Shown piece after piece: positions 14,989-24,373 of a DNA stretch of 64,000 nt (within the stretch, counting starts at the first letter, position 1; every line of letters starts with the position of its first letter). A program made the position numbers and the translations under genes. The DNA lies in NCBI RefSeq assembly GCF_014202315.1, contig NZ_JACHGN010000036.1:1-64000 (forward strand), given 5' to 3'. This DNA comes from Thermocatellispora tengchongensis. GTDB lineage: Bacteria > Actinomycetota > Actinomycetes > Streptosporangiales > Streptosporangiaceae. The notes beneath the pieces are model-generated. The model ran no database searches. It was not told where the DNA came from and saw only the letters and a list, made by a program, of their open reading frames with translations.

Positions 14989-17883
14989 TCAGGAGGCCCC
15001 GAGCAGTGACAGCCGGTGCGCGATGGCCGTGGCCTCGCCCCGGCTGCTCACGTTCAGCTTGGCCAGGATGTTCGACACGTGCACGCTCACGGTCTTGGCG
15101 CTGATGAACAGCTCCGCCGCGATGTCGCGGTTGGAGCGGCCCTCGGCCACCAGGCGCAGCACCTCCAGCTCGCGCGGCGTCAGCAGCTCGGCGGCCGAGG
15201 ACCCGGCGCCGACGCCGGCCTCGTCCTCGGTGAGCGCGAGCCCGACGCGGCGGGCCAGCAGCCCGATCTCCTCGGTCAGCGGCGCGGCCCGCAGCTCGGC
15301 GGCCAGCGGGTAGGCCACCCGCAGCCGCTCGGCGGCGCCGTCGCGGTCGCCCTGGCGGGCGGCGTCGGTAGCCGCGTGGAACAGCGCCTTGGCCCGGTGG
15401 TAGAGCCGGCCGAGCGGCACCCACCACTTCGCGGCCTCGTCCCAGCGCCGCTCGCACATCAGCCGGTAGCCCTCGGCGACGGGCCCGTCGGTCTGCATCT
15501 GGGCCAGCAGTTCATCGGCCCGCTTCCGTACGGCCGCCGCCCACTCGGGCCGCACCACCGCGGCGCCGTCGCACGCGGCGTACACCTGGGGCATCAGCCG
15601 CCAGCCCAGCAGCGCCTTGCTGAGCGGCGGGCCGTCGGCCAGCGCGCTCTCGGCGACCCGCAGGGCCTCCTCGGGCTCGCCGCGGAGCTGGTGCAGGTGG
15701 ATCAGGAGCCGGTGGTTGACGATCAGCTCCTGGAGGGTCTCCTCCTTGCGCCCGCTGAAGACCTCCAGTTCGGAGAGGATGTCCTCCAGGAGGGCGGTCT
15801 CGCCGCGGGAGGCGGCGATGTCGGCGCGCACGCGCAGCAGGTGGTGGCGGGTGCGCACCACCGGGTCGCGGGCCAGCCCGGCCTCGATGACCTCGATGGC
15901 CTCGTCCCAGCGGCCCAGCGCCTCCAGGGCCTCGGCCCGGTTGTTGGCGATGAACACCCCCGAGACCCGGTAGCGGCCGTACTGCCGGGCCAGGGCCTCG
16001 CCCTCCACGGCCAGCGCGACGGCCTCCTCGGAACGGCCGAGGTTGTTCAGCGCGTCGATGTTGTTGCCGATGGCCCGCAGCGCCAGCTTGCCCGAGCCCA
16101 GCCGCAGCCCGATCGCCTTGGCCCGGTCGTTGGTGGAGATGGTGTCGAAGTGGTGCCCGGTGATGGAGTGGCCGAGCGCCAGGTTGAGCAGCAGCTCGGC
16201 CTCCTCGCACTCGTCGCCCAGGTCGCGGGCGATGCGCAGGGCCTCCTCGGTGAGCGCGGTGCCCTCGTCGGTCTCGCCGATGAACATCAGGTGCGCGCCC
16301 AGCCGCGACAGCACGTGCGCGCGGGCCGGGCCCGGATCGGGCACGAGGCGGGCGGCGTACCTGAGGTTCTCCAGCGCGCCCGGCTTGCGCTTCTCCTTCT
16401 GGAAGGACGCCAGCCGCACCACCAGCTCCGCCACCCGCTCGGGCTCGGTCTCCTCGTCCAGCTCGTCCAGCGCGGCCTTGACGAACTTGATGCCCCGGTC
16501 CACCTCGCCGCTGGCCTGGGCGGCGGCCGAGGCGAGCTCCAGGATCGTGGTGTGGTCGGCGCCGATGCGCTCGGCGGCGTCGGGCACGTGGTCCCACAGC
16601 CCGAGCACCCGCTCAAGGAGCTGCATCTGCTCGGTGTACGCGAACGCCGTGGCCGCCTTGCCCGCCGCCTCCCAGGCCGAGATGAGCGCCCACAGGTCGT
16701 TGCGCGCGGAGTACCAGTGATGCGCGATCTCCACCGCCGCGCGGCCGGGGGGCACCAGCCTGCGGTCGCGCTCGATCTCCTCGGCGAAGCGGGCGTGCAG
16801 ACGGACGTGCTCGCCGGGCAGCAGCTCGTCGTGCACGGCCTCGCGGATCAGCGCGTGCCTGAAGACGTACGCGCGGCCGTCGGCGACCTGGATCACGTTG
16901 GCGGCGATGGCCGGGCGCAGCGCGTTCTCCAGGTCGATGTCGGACAGGCCGCTCACCGCCGACAGCAGCCCGTGGCCCACCCGGATGCCCCCGGCCGCCG
17001 CAACGCGCAGCACGCGCTGGGTCTCCTCGGGCAGCTTCTCCACCGAGCCGATGATGAGGTCGTGCAGCGACTCGGGGAAGACGCAGTCCTCCCCGGCCTC
17101 GACCAGGGCCTCCACGAACAGCGGGATGCCCTCGCTGCGCTCGTAGACCGTGCTGACCAGGCGGTATTCGGGGGTCTTGCCGAGGATGCCGGCCACCTGG
17201 GCGGCGACCTCGTCGCGGGTGAGGCGGGGCAGTTCGAGGCGGGTCACGCCGTCCACGCGGCTCAGCTCGGCCAGCACCGGGCGCAGCGGATGCTGGCGGT
17301 GCAGCTCGTCGGAGCGGTAGGTGAGCAGCATCAGGATCGGCGCGGTGCGCAGGTTGCGGCTCAGGAAGGCGATCAGGTCGCGGCTGGACCGGTCGGCCCA
17401 GTGGATGTCCTCGATGACCAGGATGACCGCGCGGCGCTCGGCGAGGCGTTCGAGCAGCGTGAGGATCTGCTCGAACAGGCGGGCCCGCGCGGTCTCGGTC
17501 TCGCGGTCGCTGTCGGGCTCGCCGAACTCGGGCAGCAGCCGGGCCAGGTCGCGCCCGGCTCCGTCGGGCAGCAGCGCCTCGACGGCGCCGGTGCCCATCT
17601 CGCGGACGAGCTGGCGCAGCGCGGCGGTGAAGGGGGCGTACGCCAGGCCCTCGACGGACAGCTCCACGCACCCGCCCACGAGCACGTGGGCGTCCTCGCG
17701 CGCCGCGCGCTCGGTGAACGCGCCGACGAGCCGGGTCTTCCCCACGCCCGCCTCGCCGCCGAGGAGCACGGCCGAGGCCGCCCGCTTGCGTGACTGTTCG
17801 AACGCCTCCGTGAGGATATCGAGTTCCGTCTCGCGCCCCACGAAGACGGGGCTCACCGCCCGACCCACCATGTCGTCCAGCAT
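14989..17883 (-). CDS. LAL-type LuxR regulator (AAA ATPase, TPR-like middle, HTH)
   Basis: This 964-aa large ATP-binding transcription regulator has an N-terminal [16 protein letters not shown] segment, Walker [12 protein letters not shown] (about residue 40), Walker [13 protein letters not shown], a long helical TPR-like middle (about 350-840) and a C-terminal LuxR helix-turn-helix ([28 protein letters not shown]). Such regulators often activate metabolic or secondary-metabolite genes; no target is evident here. The ATG at 17883 follows an AAGGGG site and is preferred to the ATG 30 bp upstream. Confidence 0.9.
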   Translation of the reverse strand: MLDDMVGRAVSPVFVGRETELDILTEAFEQSRKRAASAVLLGGEAGVGKTRLVGAFTERAAREDAHVLVGGCVELSVEGLAYAPFTAALRQLVREMGTGAVEALLPDGAGRDLARLLPEFGEPDSDRETETARARLFEQILTLLERLAERRAVILVIEDIHWADRSSRDLIAFLSRNLRTAPILMLLTYRSDELHRQHPLRPVLAELSRVDGVTRLELPRLTRDEVAAQVAGILGKTPEYRLVSTVYERSEGIPLFVEALVEAGEDCVFPESLHDLIIGSVEKLPEETQRVLRVAAAGGIRVGHGLLSAVSGLSDIDLENALRPAIAANVIQVADGRAYVFRHALIREAVHDELLPGEHVRLHARFAEEIERDRRLVPPGRAAVEIAHHWYSARNDLWALISAWEAAGKAATAFAYTEQMQLLERVLGLWDHVPDAAERIGADHTTILELASAAAQASGEVDRGIKFVKAALDELDEETEPERVAELVVRLASFQKEKRKPGALENLRYAARLVPDPGPARAHVLSRLGAHLMFIGETDEGTALTEEALRIARDLGDECEEAELLLNLALGHSITGHHFDTISTNDRAKAIGLRLGSGKLALRAIGNNIDALNNLGRSEEAVALAVEGEALARQYGRYRVSGVFIANNRAEALEALGRWDEAIEVIEAGLARDPVVRTRHHLLRVRADIAASRGETALLEDILSELEVFSGRKEETLQELIVNHRLLIHLHQLRGEPEEALRVAESALADGPPLSKALLGWRLMPQVYAACDGAAVVRPEWAAAVRKRADELLAQMQTDGPVAEGYRLMCERRWDEAAKWWVPLGRLYHRAKALFHAATDAARQGDRDGAAERLRVAYPLAAELRAAPLTEEIGLLARRVGLALTEDEAGVGAGSSAAELLTPRELEVLRLVAEGRSNRDIAAELFISAKTVSVHVSNILAKLNVSSRGEATAIAHRLSLLGAS

Positions 17884-18015
17884 GGCATGCCCCTTAGCGG
17901 GCTTTCGCCCCATTTTTCTCCCGGCGTACGCCGCCGCCCGTGACCGCCCCCGCAGGTCAAGGAGGCTGTGAGGCCCGGCCGAGAGGGAGGTTTCGGCCGG
18001 GCTCTCTGTGGACGG

Positions 18016-18171
18016 TCATGACGCGCGCAGCTTGCCGAAGGCGGCGCGGTGACGCCGCTCCCCGGACTTCCTGCCCTTCTCGGCCTCCCGCACCTGCCGG
18101 TGGGTCGCCGCCTCCTCGTGCAACTCCGCCACCCGGTTGATGATCATTTGATAGTGCAGTTCCGGTCCCAT
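18016..18171 (-). CDS. small conserved hypothetical protein, 51 aa
   Basis: An ATG at 18171 follows a strong AAGGAGA site at good spacing. The product (start MGPELHYQMIINRVAELHEEA) is helical, highly charged and ends in a basic tail (AEKGRKSGERRHRAAFGKLR). Short proteins of this helical, Arg-rich type are common in actinobacteria without known function. It lies upstream of the LAL gene in the same direction. Confidence 0.65.
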   Translation of the reverse strand: MGPELHYQMIINRVAELHEEAATHRQVREAEKGRKSGERRHRAAFGKLRAS

Positions 18172-18544
18172 GGGGGGATCTCCTTGTTGTGCCGCTATTT
18201 CCTGACACTTCAAGGTTCGTCCTAAGGCCCCACCCGGCACATCGGGCGGATGCCCTATCTCCCTCCCTACGACCGCACGCCACCGGACGTAGGACTACCT
18301 ACGCCGCGCACCCCATACCTAGACAATGCCGTGACACCCGTCCACCTGGCCGGGAAGACCGCGCGCCACGCCGGTCGTATCAGCGTCGCGCCGCTCGCCA
18401 TCGGCGCCGCGCCCGCGGGCTGCCGGACGGCTGGCGGACGGGCACGCGGGCTCCTACTGACGCGGCGTATCCGCGCCACCCGGCCGGGGTAACGTGCTGG
18501 ACTTTTATTTGGAATCACCGAGGCCGGTCGGCGATGCTGGGGGG
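18172..18544. other. divergent intergenic region, nothing certain
   Basis: This is the gap between the small minus-strand gene and deoC. It should hold both promoters, but I see no clear -35/-10 pair. An 80-codon open frame on the + strand (18250-18492) has no motif or ribosome binding site and is not called. Confidence 0.4.
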
Positions 18545-19492
18545 GTGTCGATACTGACTACCTCGCTCGCGGAGGTGGCGTCGTCCGATGCCACGCTGCG
18601 AGCCTTTCTGCACGGCCTGCCCGGGGTCGACCGGGTGGGCGCCGACCAGCGAGCCGCGGTGCTCGGCACCCGATCGATCAAGACGACCGCGAAGGCACAG
18701 GCCATCGATCTGGCCATCTCCATGGTCGATCTGACCACCCTGGAGGGCGCCGACACCCCGGGCAAGGTCCGGGCGATGTGCGCGAAGGCCGTCCACCCCG
18801 ATCCGTCCGACCCCTCGGCGCCGCGGGTGGCCGCGGTGTGCGTCTACCCCGACCTGGTGGCGGAGGCGGCCGCGGCCGTCGCCGGGACCGGGGTGAAGGT
18901 GGCGAGCGTGGCGACCGCGTTCCCCAGCGGGCGTACGTCGCTTGAGGTGAAGGTGGCCGACACCGCGCTCGCCGTCGCGGCGGGCGCCGACGAGATCGAC
19001 ATGGTCATCGACCGGGGGGCCTTCCTGTCCGGGCGCTACCTGAAGGTGTACGAGGAGATCGCCGCGGTGAAGGCCGCCGCCGGCGAGGCGCACCTGAAGG
19101 TGATCCTGGAGACGGGCGAGCTGGCCACCTACGACAACGTGCGGCGGGCCTCGTGGCTGGCCATGCTGGCCGGCGCCGACTTCATCAAGACCTCGACCGG
19201 CAAGGTGTCGCCCGCCGCGACCCTCCCGGTCACCCTGATCATGCTGGAGGCCGTACGCGACTTCCGCGCGCGCACCGGCCGCATGGTCGGCGTCAAGCCG
19301 GCCGGGGGCATCCGCACCGCCAAGGACGCCATCAAGTACCTCGTGCTGGTCAACGAGACGGCCGGCGAGGACTGGCTCGACCCGGCCTGGTTCAGGCTGG
19401 GCGCGTCCTCGCTGCTGAACGACCTGCTGATGCAGCGGCAGAAGCTGGCCACCGGCCGCTACGCGGGCCCCGACTACTTCACCCTGGACTGA
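18545..19492 (+). CDS. deoC: deoxyribose-phosphate aldolase
   Basis: This 315-aa class I aldolase cleaves 2-deoxyribose-5-phosphate to glyceraldehyde-3-phosphate and acetaldehyde. The Schiff-base lysine lies in ADFIKTSTGK, and the second lysine in MVGVKPAGGIRTAKDA. The CVYPDLV and TAFPSGRTSLEVKVA segments are typical. It is the long actinobacterial form. The GTG at 18545 gives the usual N-terminus. The following aldehyde dehydrogenase starts 5 bp after the stop, suggesting that the acetaldehyde or a related aldehyde is oxidised by the partner. Confidence 0.93.
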   Translation: MSILTTSLAEVASSDATLRAFLHGLPGVDRVGADQRAAVLGTRSIKTTAKAQAIDLAISMVDLTTLEGADTPGKVRAMCAKAVHPDPSDPSAPRVAAVCVYPDLVAEAAAAVAGTGVKVASVATAFPSGRTSLEVKVADTALAVAAGADEIDMVIDRGAFLSGRYLKVYEEIAAVKAAAGEAHLKVILETGELATYDNVRRASWLAMLAGADFIKTSTGKVSPAATLPVTLIMLEAVRDFRARTGRMVGVKPAGGIRTAKDAIKYLVLVNETAGEDWLDPAWFRLGASSLLNDLLMQRQKLATGRYAGPDYFTLD

Positions 19493-19497
19493 CGCCG

Positions 19498-20925
19498 ATG
19501 AGACTTGAGTACGCACCGGCGCCCGAGTCCCGTGACGTCGTGGAAATCAAGCCGTCGTACGGGCTGTTCATCAACGGCGAGTTCGTCGAGGGCGGCGGCA
19601 CCCCGTTCAAGACCGTCAACCCGGCCGACGAGCAGGCCTTGGCCGAGGTCGCCTGCGCCGACGAGGCCGACGTGGATCGCGCCGTGCAGGCGGCGCGCAA
19701 GGCGTTCGGCGTGTGGAGCGCGCTGCCCGGCGCCGAGCGCGCCAAGTACCTGTTCCGGATCGCCCGGATCATCCAGGAACGCGCCCGCGAGCTGGCCGTG
19801 CTGGAGACCCTGGACAACGGCAAGCCGATCCGCGAGTCGCGCGACGTGGACCTGCCGCTCGTGGCCGCGCACTTCTTCTACTACGCCGGCTGGGCCGACA
19901 AGCTGGAGTACGCCGGGTTCGGCCCCGCGCCGCGCCCGCTCGGCGTCGCCGGGCAGGTCATCCCCTGGAACTTCCCGCTGCTGATGCTGGCCTGGAAGAT
20001 CGCCCCCGCGCTGGCCTGCGGCAACACCGTGGTGCTCAAGCCGGCCGAGACCACGCCGCTGACAGCGCTCGCCTTCGCCGACATCTGCGTGCAGGCCGGG
20101 CTGCCGGCCGGCGTGGTCAACATCGTCACCGGCGCGGGCGAAACCGGCGCGGCCGTGGTGAACCACGCCGATGTGAACAAGGTGGCCTTCACCGGCTCCA
20201 CCGAGGTCGGCAGGCTCATCGCCCGCTCCCTCGCCGGCACCGGCAAGAAGCTCACCCTGGAGCTGGGTGGCAAGGCGGCCAACATCGTCTTCGAGGACGC
20301 CCCGCTCGACCAGGCCGTCGAGGGCATCGTCAACGGCATCTTCTTCAACCAGGGCCACGTCTGCTGCGCGGGCTCCCGGCTGCTGGTGCAGGAGTCGATC
20401 CGCGACGAGCTGCTCGACGCGCTCAAGCGCAGGCTGGGCACGCTGCGCCTGGGCGACCCGCTGGACAAGAACACCGACATCGGCGCGATCAACTCCGCGG
20501 CCCAGCTCGCCAAGATCCGCGAGCTGGCCGACGCGGGGGAGCGCGAGGGCGCCGAGCGCTGGTCGCCCGCCTGCGCGATCCCCGAGCGCGGCTACTGGTT
20601 CCCGCCGACCGTCTTCACCGGCGTGGCCCAGTCGCACCGGATCGCCCGCGAGGAGATCTTCGGCCCGGTCCTGTCGGTGCTCACCTTCCGCACCCCGGCC
20701 GAGGCGGTCGAGAAGGCCAACAACACCCCGTACGGCCTGTCCGCGGGCGTGTGGACCGAGAAGGGCTCACGCATCCTGTGGCTGGCCGACCGGCTCCGCG
20801 CCGGCGTCGTGTGGGCCAACACCTTCAACCGCTTCGACCCGGCCTCGCCGTTCGGCGGCTACAAGGAGTCCGGATACGGGCGCGAAGGCGGGCGGCACGG
20901 GCTGGAGGCGTACCTCGATGTGTGA
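19498..20925 (+). CDS. aldehyde dehydrogenase family protein
   Basis: This 475-aa NAD(P)-dependent enzyme oxidises an aldehyde to the acid. It has all catalytic elements: IPWNFPLLM, Lys in VVLKPAETTPL, GSTEVGRLIA of the cofactor fold, Glu in LTLELGGK and the catalytic Cys in FNQGHVCCAGSRL. The C-terminal PFGGYKESGYGREGG motif is intact. It sits in an operon with deoC and a shorter relative, consistent with deoxynucleoside breakdown. Confidence 0.92.
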   Translation: MRLEYAPAPESRDVVEIKPSYGLFINGEFVEGGGTPFKTVNPADEQALAEVACADEADVDRAVQAARKAFGVWSALPGAERAKYLFRIARIIQERARELAVLETLDNGKPIRESRDVDLPLVAAHFFYYAGWADKLEYAGFGPAPRPLGVAGQVIPWNFPLLMLAWKIAPALACGNTVVLKPAETTPLTALAFADICVQAGLPAGVVNIVTGAGETGAAVVNHADVNKVAFTGSTEVGRLIARSLAGTGKKLTLELGGKAANIVFEDAPLDQAVEGIVNGIFFNQGHVCCAGSRLLVQESIRDELLDALKRRLGTLRLGDPLDKNTDIGAINSAAQLAKIRELADAGEREGAERWSPACAIPERGYWFPPTVFTGVAQSHRIAREEIFGPVLSVLTFRTPAEAVEKANNTPYGLSAGVWTEKGSRILWLADRLRAGVVWANTFNRFDPASPFGGYKESGYGREGGRHGLEAYLDV

Positions 20926-21250
20926 GCACCGCACCTCCCGGCGGCGCGACCGCCGGGCGCAGATGACCAAGGGCCACGCCTTCGCCCGCGCCGGCCGCCC
21001 CGCCCACCGCCGCGGCTGGTTCGCCCACAGAGCCGGCGTCACCTGCTGCACCCAGGCCCCGGAACGCCTCCACCACCACGACGAGCCCATGCGAGGGCGC
21101 GGCCATGATCTGGACTGAGGAGCGGCGGGAGCGTAGCGACCAGAGCGACGAGGGAAGATCGTGGCCTGAGGGGCGCCCGAGCCGCGCCCGCGGAGCGGGC
21201 GCAATGGGTGCTGTCGCGGCCATGATCTGGACTGAGGAGCGGCGGGATCG
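20926..21250. repeat. intergenic region with a 33-bp direct repeat and dispersed element copy 1
   Basis: Two identical 33-bp units (CGCGGCCATGATCTGGACTG and following bases) lie at 21098-21130 and 21216-21248; the second abuts the next gene start. From 21111 to about 21203 the sequence matches 37239-37331, including GAGCGTAGCGACC-GAG-GACGAGGGAAG and GGGGCGCCCGAGCC. The copy ends in a hairpin GCGCCCGC-GGA-GCGGGCGC (21185-21203) whose stem differs from, yet still pairs like, the hairpin of the other copy. The rest (20926-21097) holds no convincing gene; an overlapping 66-codon frame is rich in Arg/His and not called. Confidence 0.8.
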
Positions 21251-22123
21251 ATGAGTGAGAACAACGGGCGGCTGGCCGTGCGGAAGACGTACAAGTTGTT
21301 CGTCGGTGGGGCGTTTCCGCGTTCGGAGAGCGGCCGGTCGTACGCCGTGCGCTCGGCGAAGGGGGTCTTCCTGGCCAACGCGGCGCTGGCCTCGCGCAAG
21401 GACGCGCGTGATGCCGTGGTGGCGGCGCGCAAGGCGTTCCCCGGGTGGTCGGGGGCCACGGCGTACAACCGGGGGCAGATCCTCTACCGGGTGGCCGAGA
21501 TGCTGGAGGGGCGGCGGGCGCAGTTCGCCGCCGAGCTGGTGGACGCCGACGGGGTGTCCGCGCGCAAGGCGGGCGAGCTGGTGGACGCCGCGGTGGACCG
21601 GCTGGTGTGGTACGCGGGCTGGTCGGACAAGATCGCGGCGGTGCACGGGTCGGCCAACCCGGTCGCCGGGCCGTACTTCAACCTGTCCACGCCCGAGCCG
21701 AGCGGGGTCGTCGCGGTGGTGGCGCCTCCGATGGGGCCGCTGCTGGGGCTGGTCTCGGTGATCGCCCCGGTGATCGTGTCGGGCAACACGTGCGTGGTGG
21801 TGGCCAGTGAGCGGGCGCCGCTGCCCGCGATCACGCTGGCCGAGGTGCTGGCCACCTCCGACCTGCCGGGCGGGGTGGTGAACATCCTGACCGGGCGGGC
21901 CGCGGAGCTGGCGCCGTGGCTGGCCGGGCACATGGACGTCAACGGCATCGACCTGACCGGGTGCCCGGAGGAGCTGGCGGTGGCGTGCGAGCGCGACGCC
22001 GCCGAGAACCTCAAGCGGGTGTTCCGGCCCGATCCCGGGGAGGACTGGCTCGCGACCCCGGGCACGGCCCGGCTGCGGGCGTTCCTGGAGACCAAGACCG
22101 TCTGGCATCCGGTCGGGATATAG
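21251..22123 (+). CDS. short aldehyde-dehydrogenase-like protein without catalytic half
   Basis: This 290-aa protein resembles the N-terminal cofactor-binding portion of aldehyde dehydrogenases (KTYKLFVGGAFPRSESGRS, AARKAFPGWSG, PAITLAEVLATSDLPGGVVNILTG). The C-terminal catalytic domain, including the active-site cysteine, is absent, and the PWN motif is replaced by APPMGPLLG. The end is neat (ENLKRVFRPDPGEDW, final WHPVGI), so it looks like a stable short form rather than a fresh truncation. It follows the full enzyme and may act as its structural or regulatory partner; that is inference. Confidence 0.8.
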   Translation: MSENNGRLAVRKTYKLFVGGAFPRSESGRSYAVRSAKGVFLANAALASRKDARDAVVAARKAFPGWSGATAYNRGQILYRVAEMLEGRRAQFAAELVDADGVSARKAGELVDAAVDRLVWYAGWSDKIAAVHGSANPVAGPYFNLSTPEPSGVVAVVAPPMGPLLGLVSVIAPVIVSGNTCVVVASERAPLPAITLAEVLATSDLPGGVVNILTGRAAELAPWLAGHMDVNGIDLTGCPEELAVACERDAAENLKRVFRPDPGEDWLATPGTARLRAFLETKTVWHPVGI

Positions 22124-22129
22124 CGGTCC

Positions 22130-23587
22130 TCAGGCCGTGCGGGCGGGCTCGCGCCGGGGCGCGTGCCTGGGCCAGGGGTGGGCGGCTTCGAGCTGCGCGG
22201 CCAGGGCCAGCAGGTGCGGCTCGCCGCCGGGCGGGGCGATGAGCTGCACGCCGATGGGCAGGCCGGTGGCGTGGGTGCCGAAGGGCACCGACATCGCCGG
22301 CCAGCCCGCCAGGTTCCACACGCCGGTCATCGGGGCGTAGCCGACGTTGACCGCCACCGTACGCGCCAGCCCGCGCGCCCCCCACCGGGCCGCGGGCGGC
22401 GGCGGGGCGGCCAGCGTGGGCGTGATCAGCACGTCGGCGTCGCCGAACCACTGGTCGGCGCCGTGGGCCCGCCATCGCTCGAACTCCTCGCGCCCGTGCA
22501 GGCCCACCGCGCCGAGCGCCCGCCCGGCCCGCGCCAGCGCCCGCGTACGGCGTTCGAGCCGGCGCCGGTCGAGCCCGCGCGCGTCGTGGGCCGCGCACCG
22601 CAGCCAGGTGAGCACGGTGGCGAAGCCGAGCCGGGCCGGCAGCTTGGGCTCCTGCTCGACCACCGTGTGCCCGGCCACCCGCAGGGTCTCGCCCGCCTCG
22701 GCCACGGCGCGGACGAACTCCGGGTCCACCTTCACGCCCAGCGCGGGCGGCAGCGGGCGCGGGGCGATGGCGATGCGCAGTTCGAAGGGTTCGCTGCGCC
22801 ACGCGCGCGGCGACGGCACCGGGACGGCCCCGGAGACGCCGCTCTGGGGCTCCCAGGCCACGCGGGCGCGCTCGCCCGTCTTGTACGCCGTCGCCAGTGC
22901 CATGTCGTCGGACATGATCGCGAGCGCGAGCGCGAGGTCGGCCGCGGTCGTGGCCAGGGGGCCGTTCTCGGTCAGGCCGAACCAGTCCTCTCCGGGCGGG
23001 GGCACCAGGCCGGGGCCCGGTTTGATGGCGAGGACCCCGCAGCACGCGGCGGGGATGCGCAGCGAGCCGAGGCCGTCGCTGCCGGTGGCCAGCGGCACCA
23101 GCCCGGCGGCCACCGCCGCCGCGCTCCCGCTGGAGGAGCCGCCGGGGGTGCGGTCGCGCCGCCACGGGTTGCGGGCGGTGCCGTACACGCTGTCGCCGAA
23201 CGCGACCAGGCACAGCTCGGGCACGTTCGTGATCCCGACCACCACCGCCCCGGCGGCGCGCAGCCGGGCGACGACGGGATGGTCGGCGGCGGCGGGCTCG
23301 GAGGAGGTGGCCGCCGATCCGTTGCGGGTCGCCTCGCCGGCGACCGGGATGTTGTCCTTAACTGCCACCGGCACGCCGGCAAGCGGGAGCCGGGTCAGGT
23401 CCTCCCGCTCCTGTACGGCCTGTGCCTCGGCCACCGCCTGTTCGGTGCGGATGATCCGGAATGCGCCGATCTCCGGATTCCGCGCGGCGATGGCGTCCAG
23501 GTGCTCGCGCACGACCGCGACCGCGGTCGTGTCCCCCCGTCGTACGGCCCGCGCTATCTCGACGGCGCTGCGTCCAACCCACGACAT
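22130..23587 (-). CDS. amidase (amidase signature family)
   Basis: This 485-aa hydrolase has the Ser-cisSer-Lys triad elements: Lys in VPVAVKDNIPV, a GGSSSGSAAAVAAG segment and the serine of DGLGSLRIPAACCG. Family members split amides to acids and ammonia; the substrate is unknown. In most relatives the third segment reads GSIR, so GSLR is a mild variant. It converges with the short aldehyde-dehydrogenase gene, with a 6-bp gap. Confidence 0.9.
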   Translation of the reverse strand: MSWVGRSAVEIARAVRRGDTTAVAVVREHLDAIAARNPEIGAFRIIRTEQAVAEAQAVQEREDLTRLPLAGVPVAVKDNIPVAGEATRNGSAATSSEPAAADHPVVARLRAAGAVVVGITNVPELCLVAFGDSVYGTARNPWRRDRTPGGSSSGSAAAVAAGLVPLATGSDGLGSLRIPAACCGVLAIKPGPGLVPPPGEDWFGLTENGPLATTAADLALALAIMSDDMALATAYKTGERARVAWEPQSGVSGAVPVPSPRAWRSEPFELRIAIAPRPLPPALGVKVDPEFVRAVAEAGETLRVAGHTVVEQEPKLPARLGFATVLTWLRCAAHDARGLDRRRLERRTRALARAGRALGAVGLHGREEFERWRAHGADQWFGDADVLITPTLAAPPPPAARWGARGLARTVAVNVGYAPMTGVWNLAGWPAMSVPFGTHATGLPIGVQLIAPPGGEPHLLALAAQLEAAHPWPRHAPRREPARTA

Positions 23588-23675
23588 GTCCGAAGTGTTC
23601 TCCGGTGCCGCCGCAGGGGGAAGGGGCCCTTACCGGATTGTGGGCAACCCGTGATCGCACCTCGGCGCGGGGTGG

Positions 23676-24302
23676 TCAGCCGGTCAGGGGGAGGTCGCCG
23701 GTCAGGTACCGCTGGAGGGTCGGCGCCACGCAGGCGATGAGCTGCTCCCGCGGCAGGGCGGACAGCGGTTCGATCTTGAGCGCGTAGCGGACCATGCCCA
23801 GGCCGACGAGCTGGGAGGCGGCCAGCAGGGCGCGGGTCTCGGCGTGGTCGCATCGCAGGTACCGGGTCATCGGGATCAGCATCTCGGCGACCATGAAGTT
23901 CCTGATCAGGTCGGCGGCGGGCGGGGCCGAGGCCGCGGAGTGCAGCAGGGCGTACATCCGCCAGCCGGTGGCCGGGTCCTCCCACAGCCCCAGGTAGCGC
24001 CGAACCAGCCGCTCGCCGAGACCGGCCGGGTCGCCGTCGATGGCCCCGTGCATCTCGCGCACCGGCAGCCCGGTCCTGATGGCCTCCACGAACAGGCCGT
24101 CCTTGCTGCCGAAGAAGTGCATGACCAGGGCCGGATCGACCCCGGCGGCGCGGGCGACGGCGCGGATCGTGGTGCCCGGGTAGCCCTTGTCGGCGAAGGA
24201 GCGCATGGCCGCGTCGAGGATCGCCGCGCGGGTCTGCGGGGAGCCCGTGCGCCGTCCGGACGTCCGTGCGGCCCGGGGCCGCTGCTCTGCGATCTCGGTC
24301 AC
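23676..24302 (-). CDS. TetR family transcriptional regulator
   Basis: This 208-aa repressor-type protein has an N-terminal helix-turn-helix (RAAILDAAMRSFADKGYPGTTIRAVARAAGVDPALVMHFFGSKDGLF) and a C-terminal ligand domain of the TetR_C type. The GTG at 24302 is chosen; an upstream ATG (24329) would place the start almost on the palindrome. It is divergent from a membrane protein gene, with a 30-bp palindromic site between them, so it very likely controls both itself and that gene. Confidence 0.9.
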   Translation of the reverse strand: MTEIAEQRPRAARTSGRRTGSPQTRAAILDAAMRSFADKGYPGTTIRAVARAAGVDPALVMHFFGSKDGLFVEAIRTGLPVREMHGAIDGDPAGLGERLVRRYLGLWEDPATGWRMYALLHSAASAPPAADLIRNFMVAEMLIPMTRYLRCDHAETRALLAASQLVGLGMVRYALKIEPLSALPREQLIACVAPTLQRYLTGDLPLTG

Positions 24303-24324
24303 AGCCCTATTCAACCACCCAGAA

Positions 24325-24354
24325 TTCATCTATGTTGAATTCAACAGCGATGAA
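24325..24354. promoter_or_regulatory. palindromic operator between tetR and membrane protein gene
   Basis: TGTTGAATTCAACA (24333-24346) is a perfect 14-bp palindrome, flanked by TTCATC and GATGAA to make a 30-bp inverted repeat broken only at one dinucleotide pair. It lies 20 bp upstream of the ATG at 24374 and just upstream of the tetR start, the expected place for an autoregulatory TetR operator. Confidence 0.75.
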
Positions 24355-24373
24355 GTCATCAGGTGGTGAAATC

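Noticed and set aside
15016-17793. A 925-codon open frame on the plus strand opposite the LAL regulator
   Set aside because: It is antisense to a gene with complete Walker and LuxR motifs; its His/Gln/Gly-rich product has no recognisable domain and is a codon-bias shadow.
20918-21118. 66-codon frame after the first aldehyde dehydrogenase (MCEHRTSRRRDRR...)
   Set aside because: Arg/His-rich without motif or ribosome binding site, and its end lies in the dispersed repeat.
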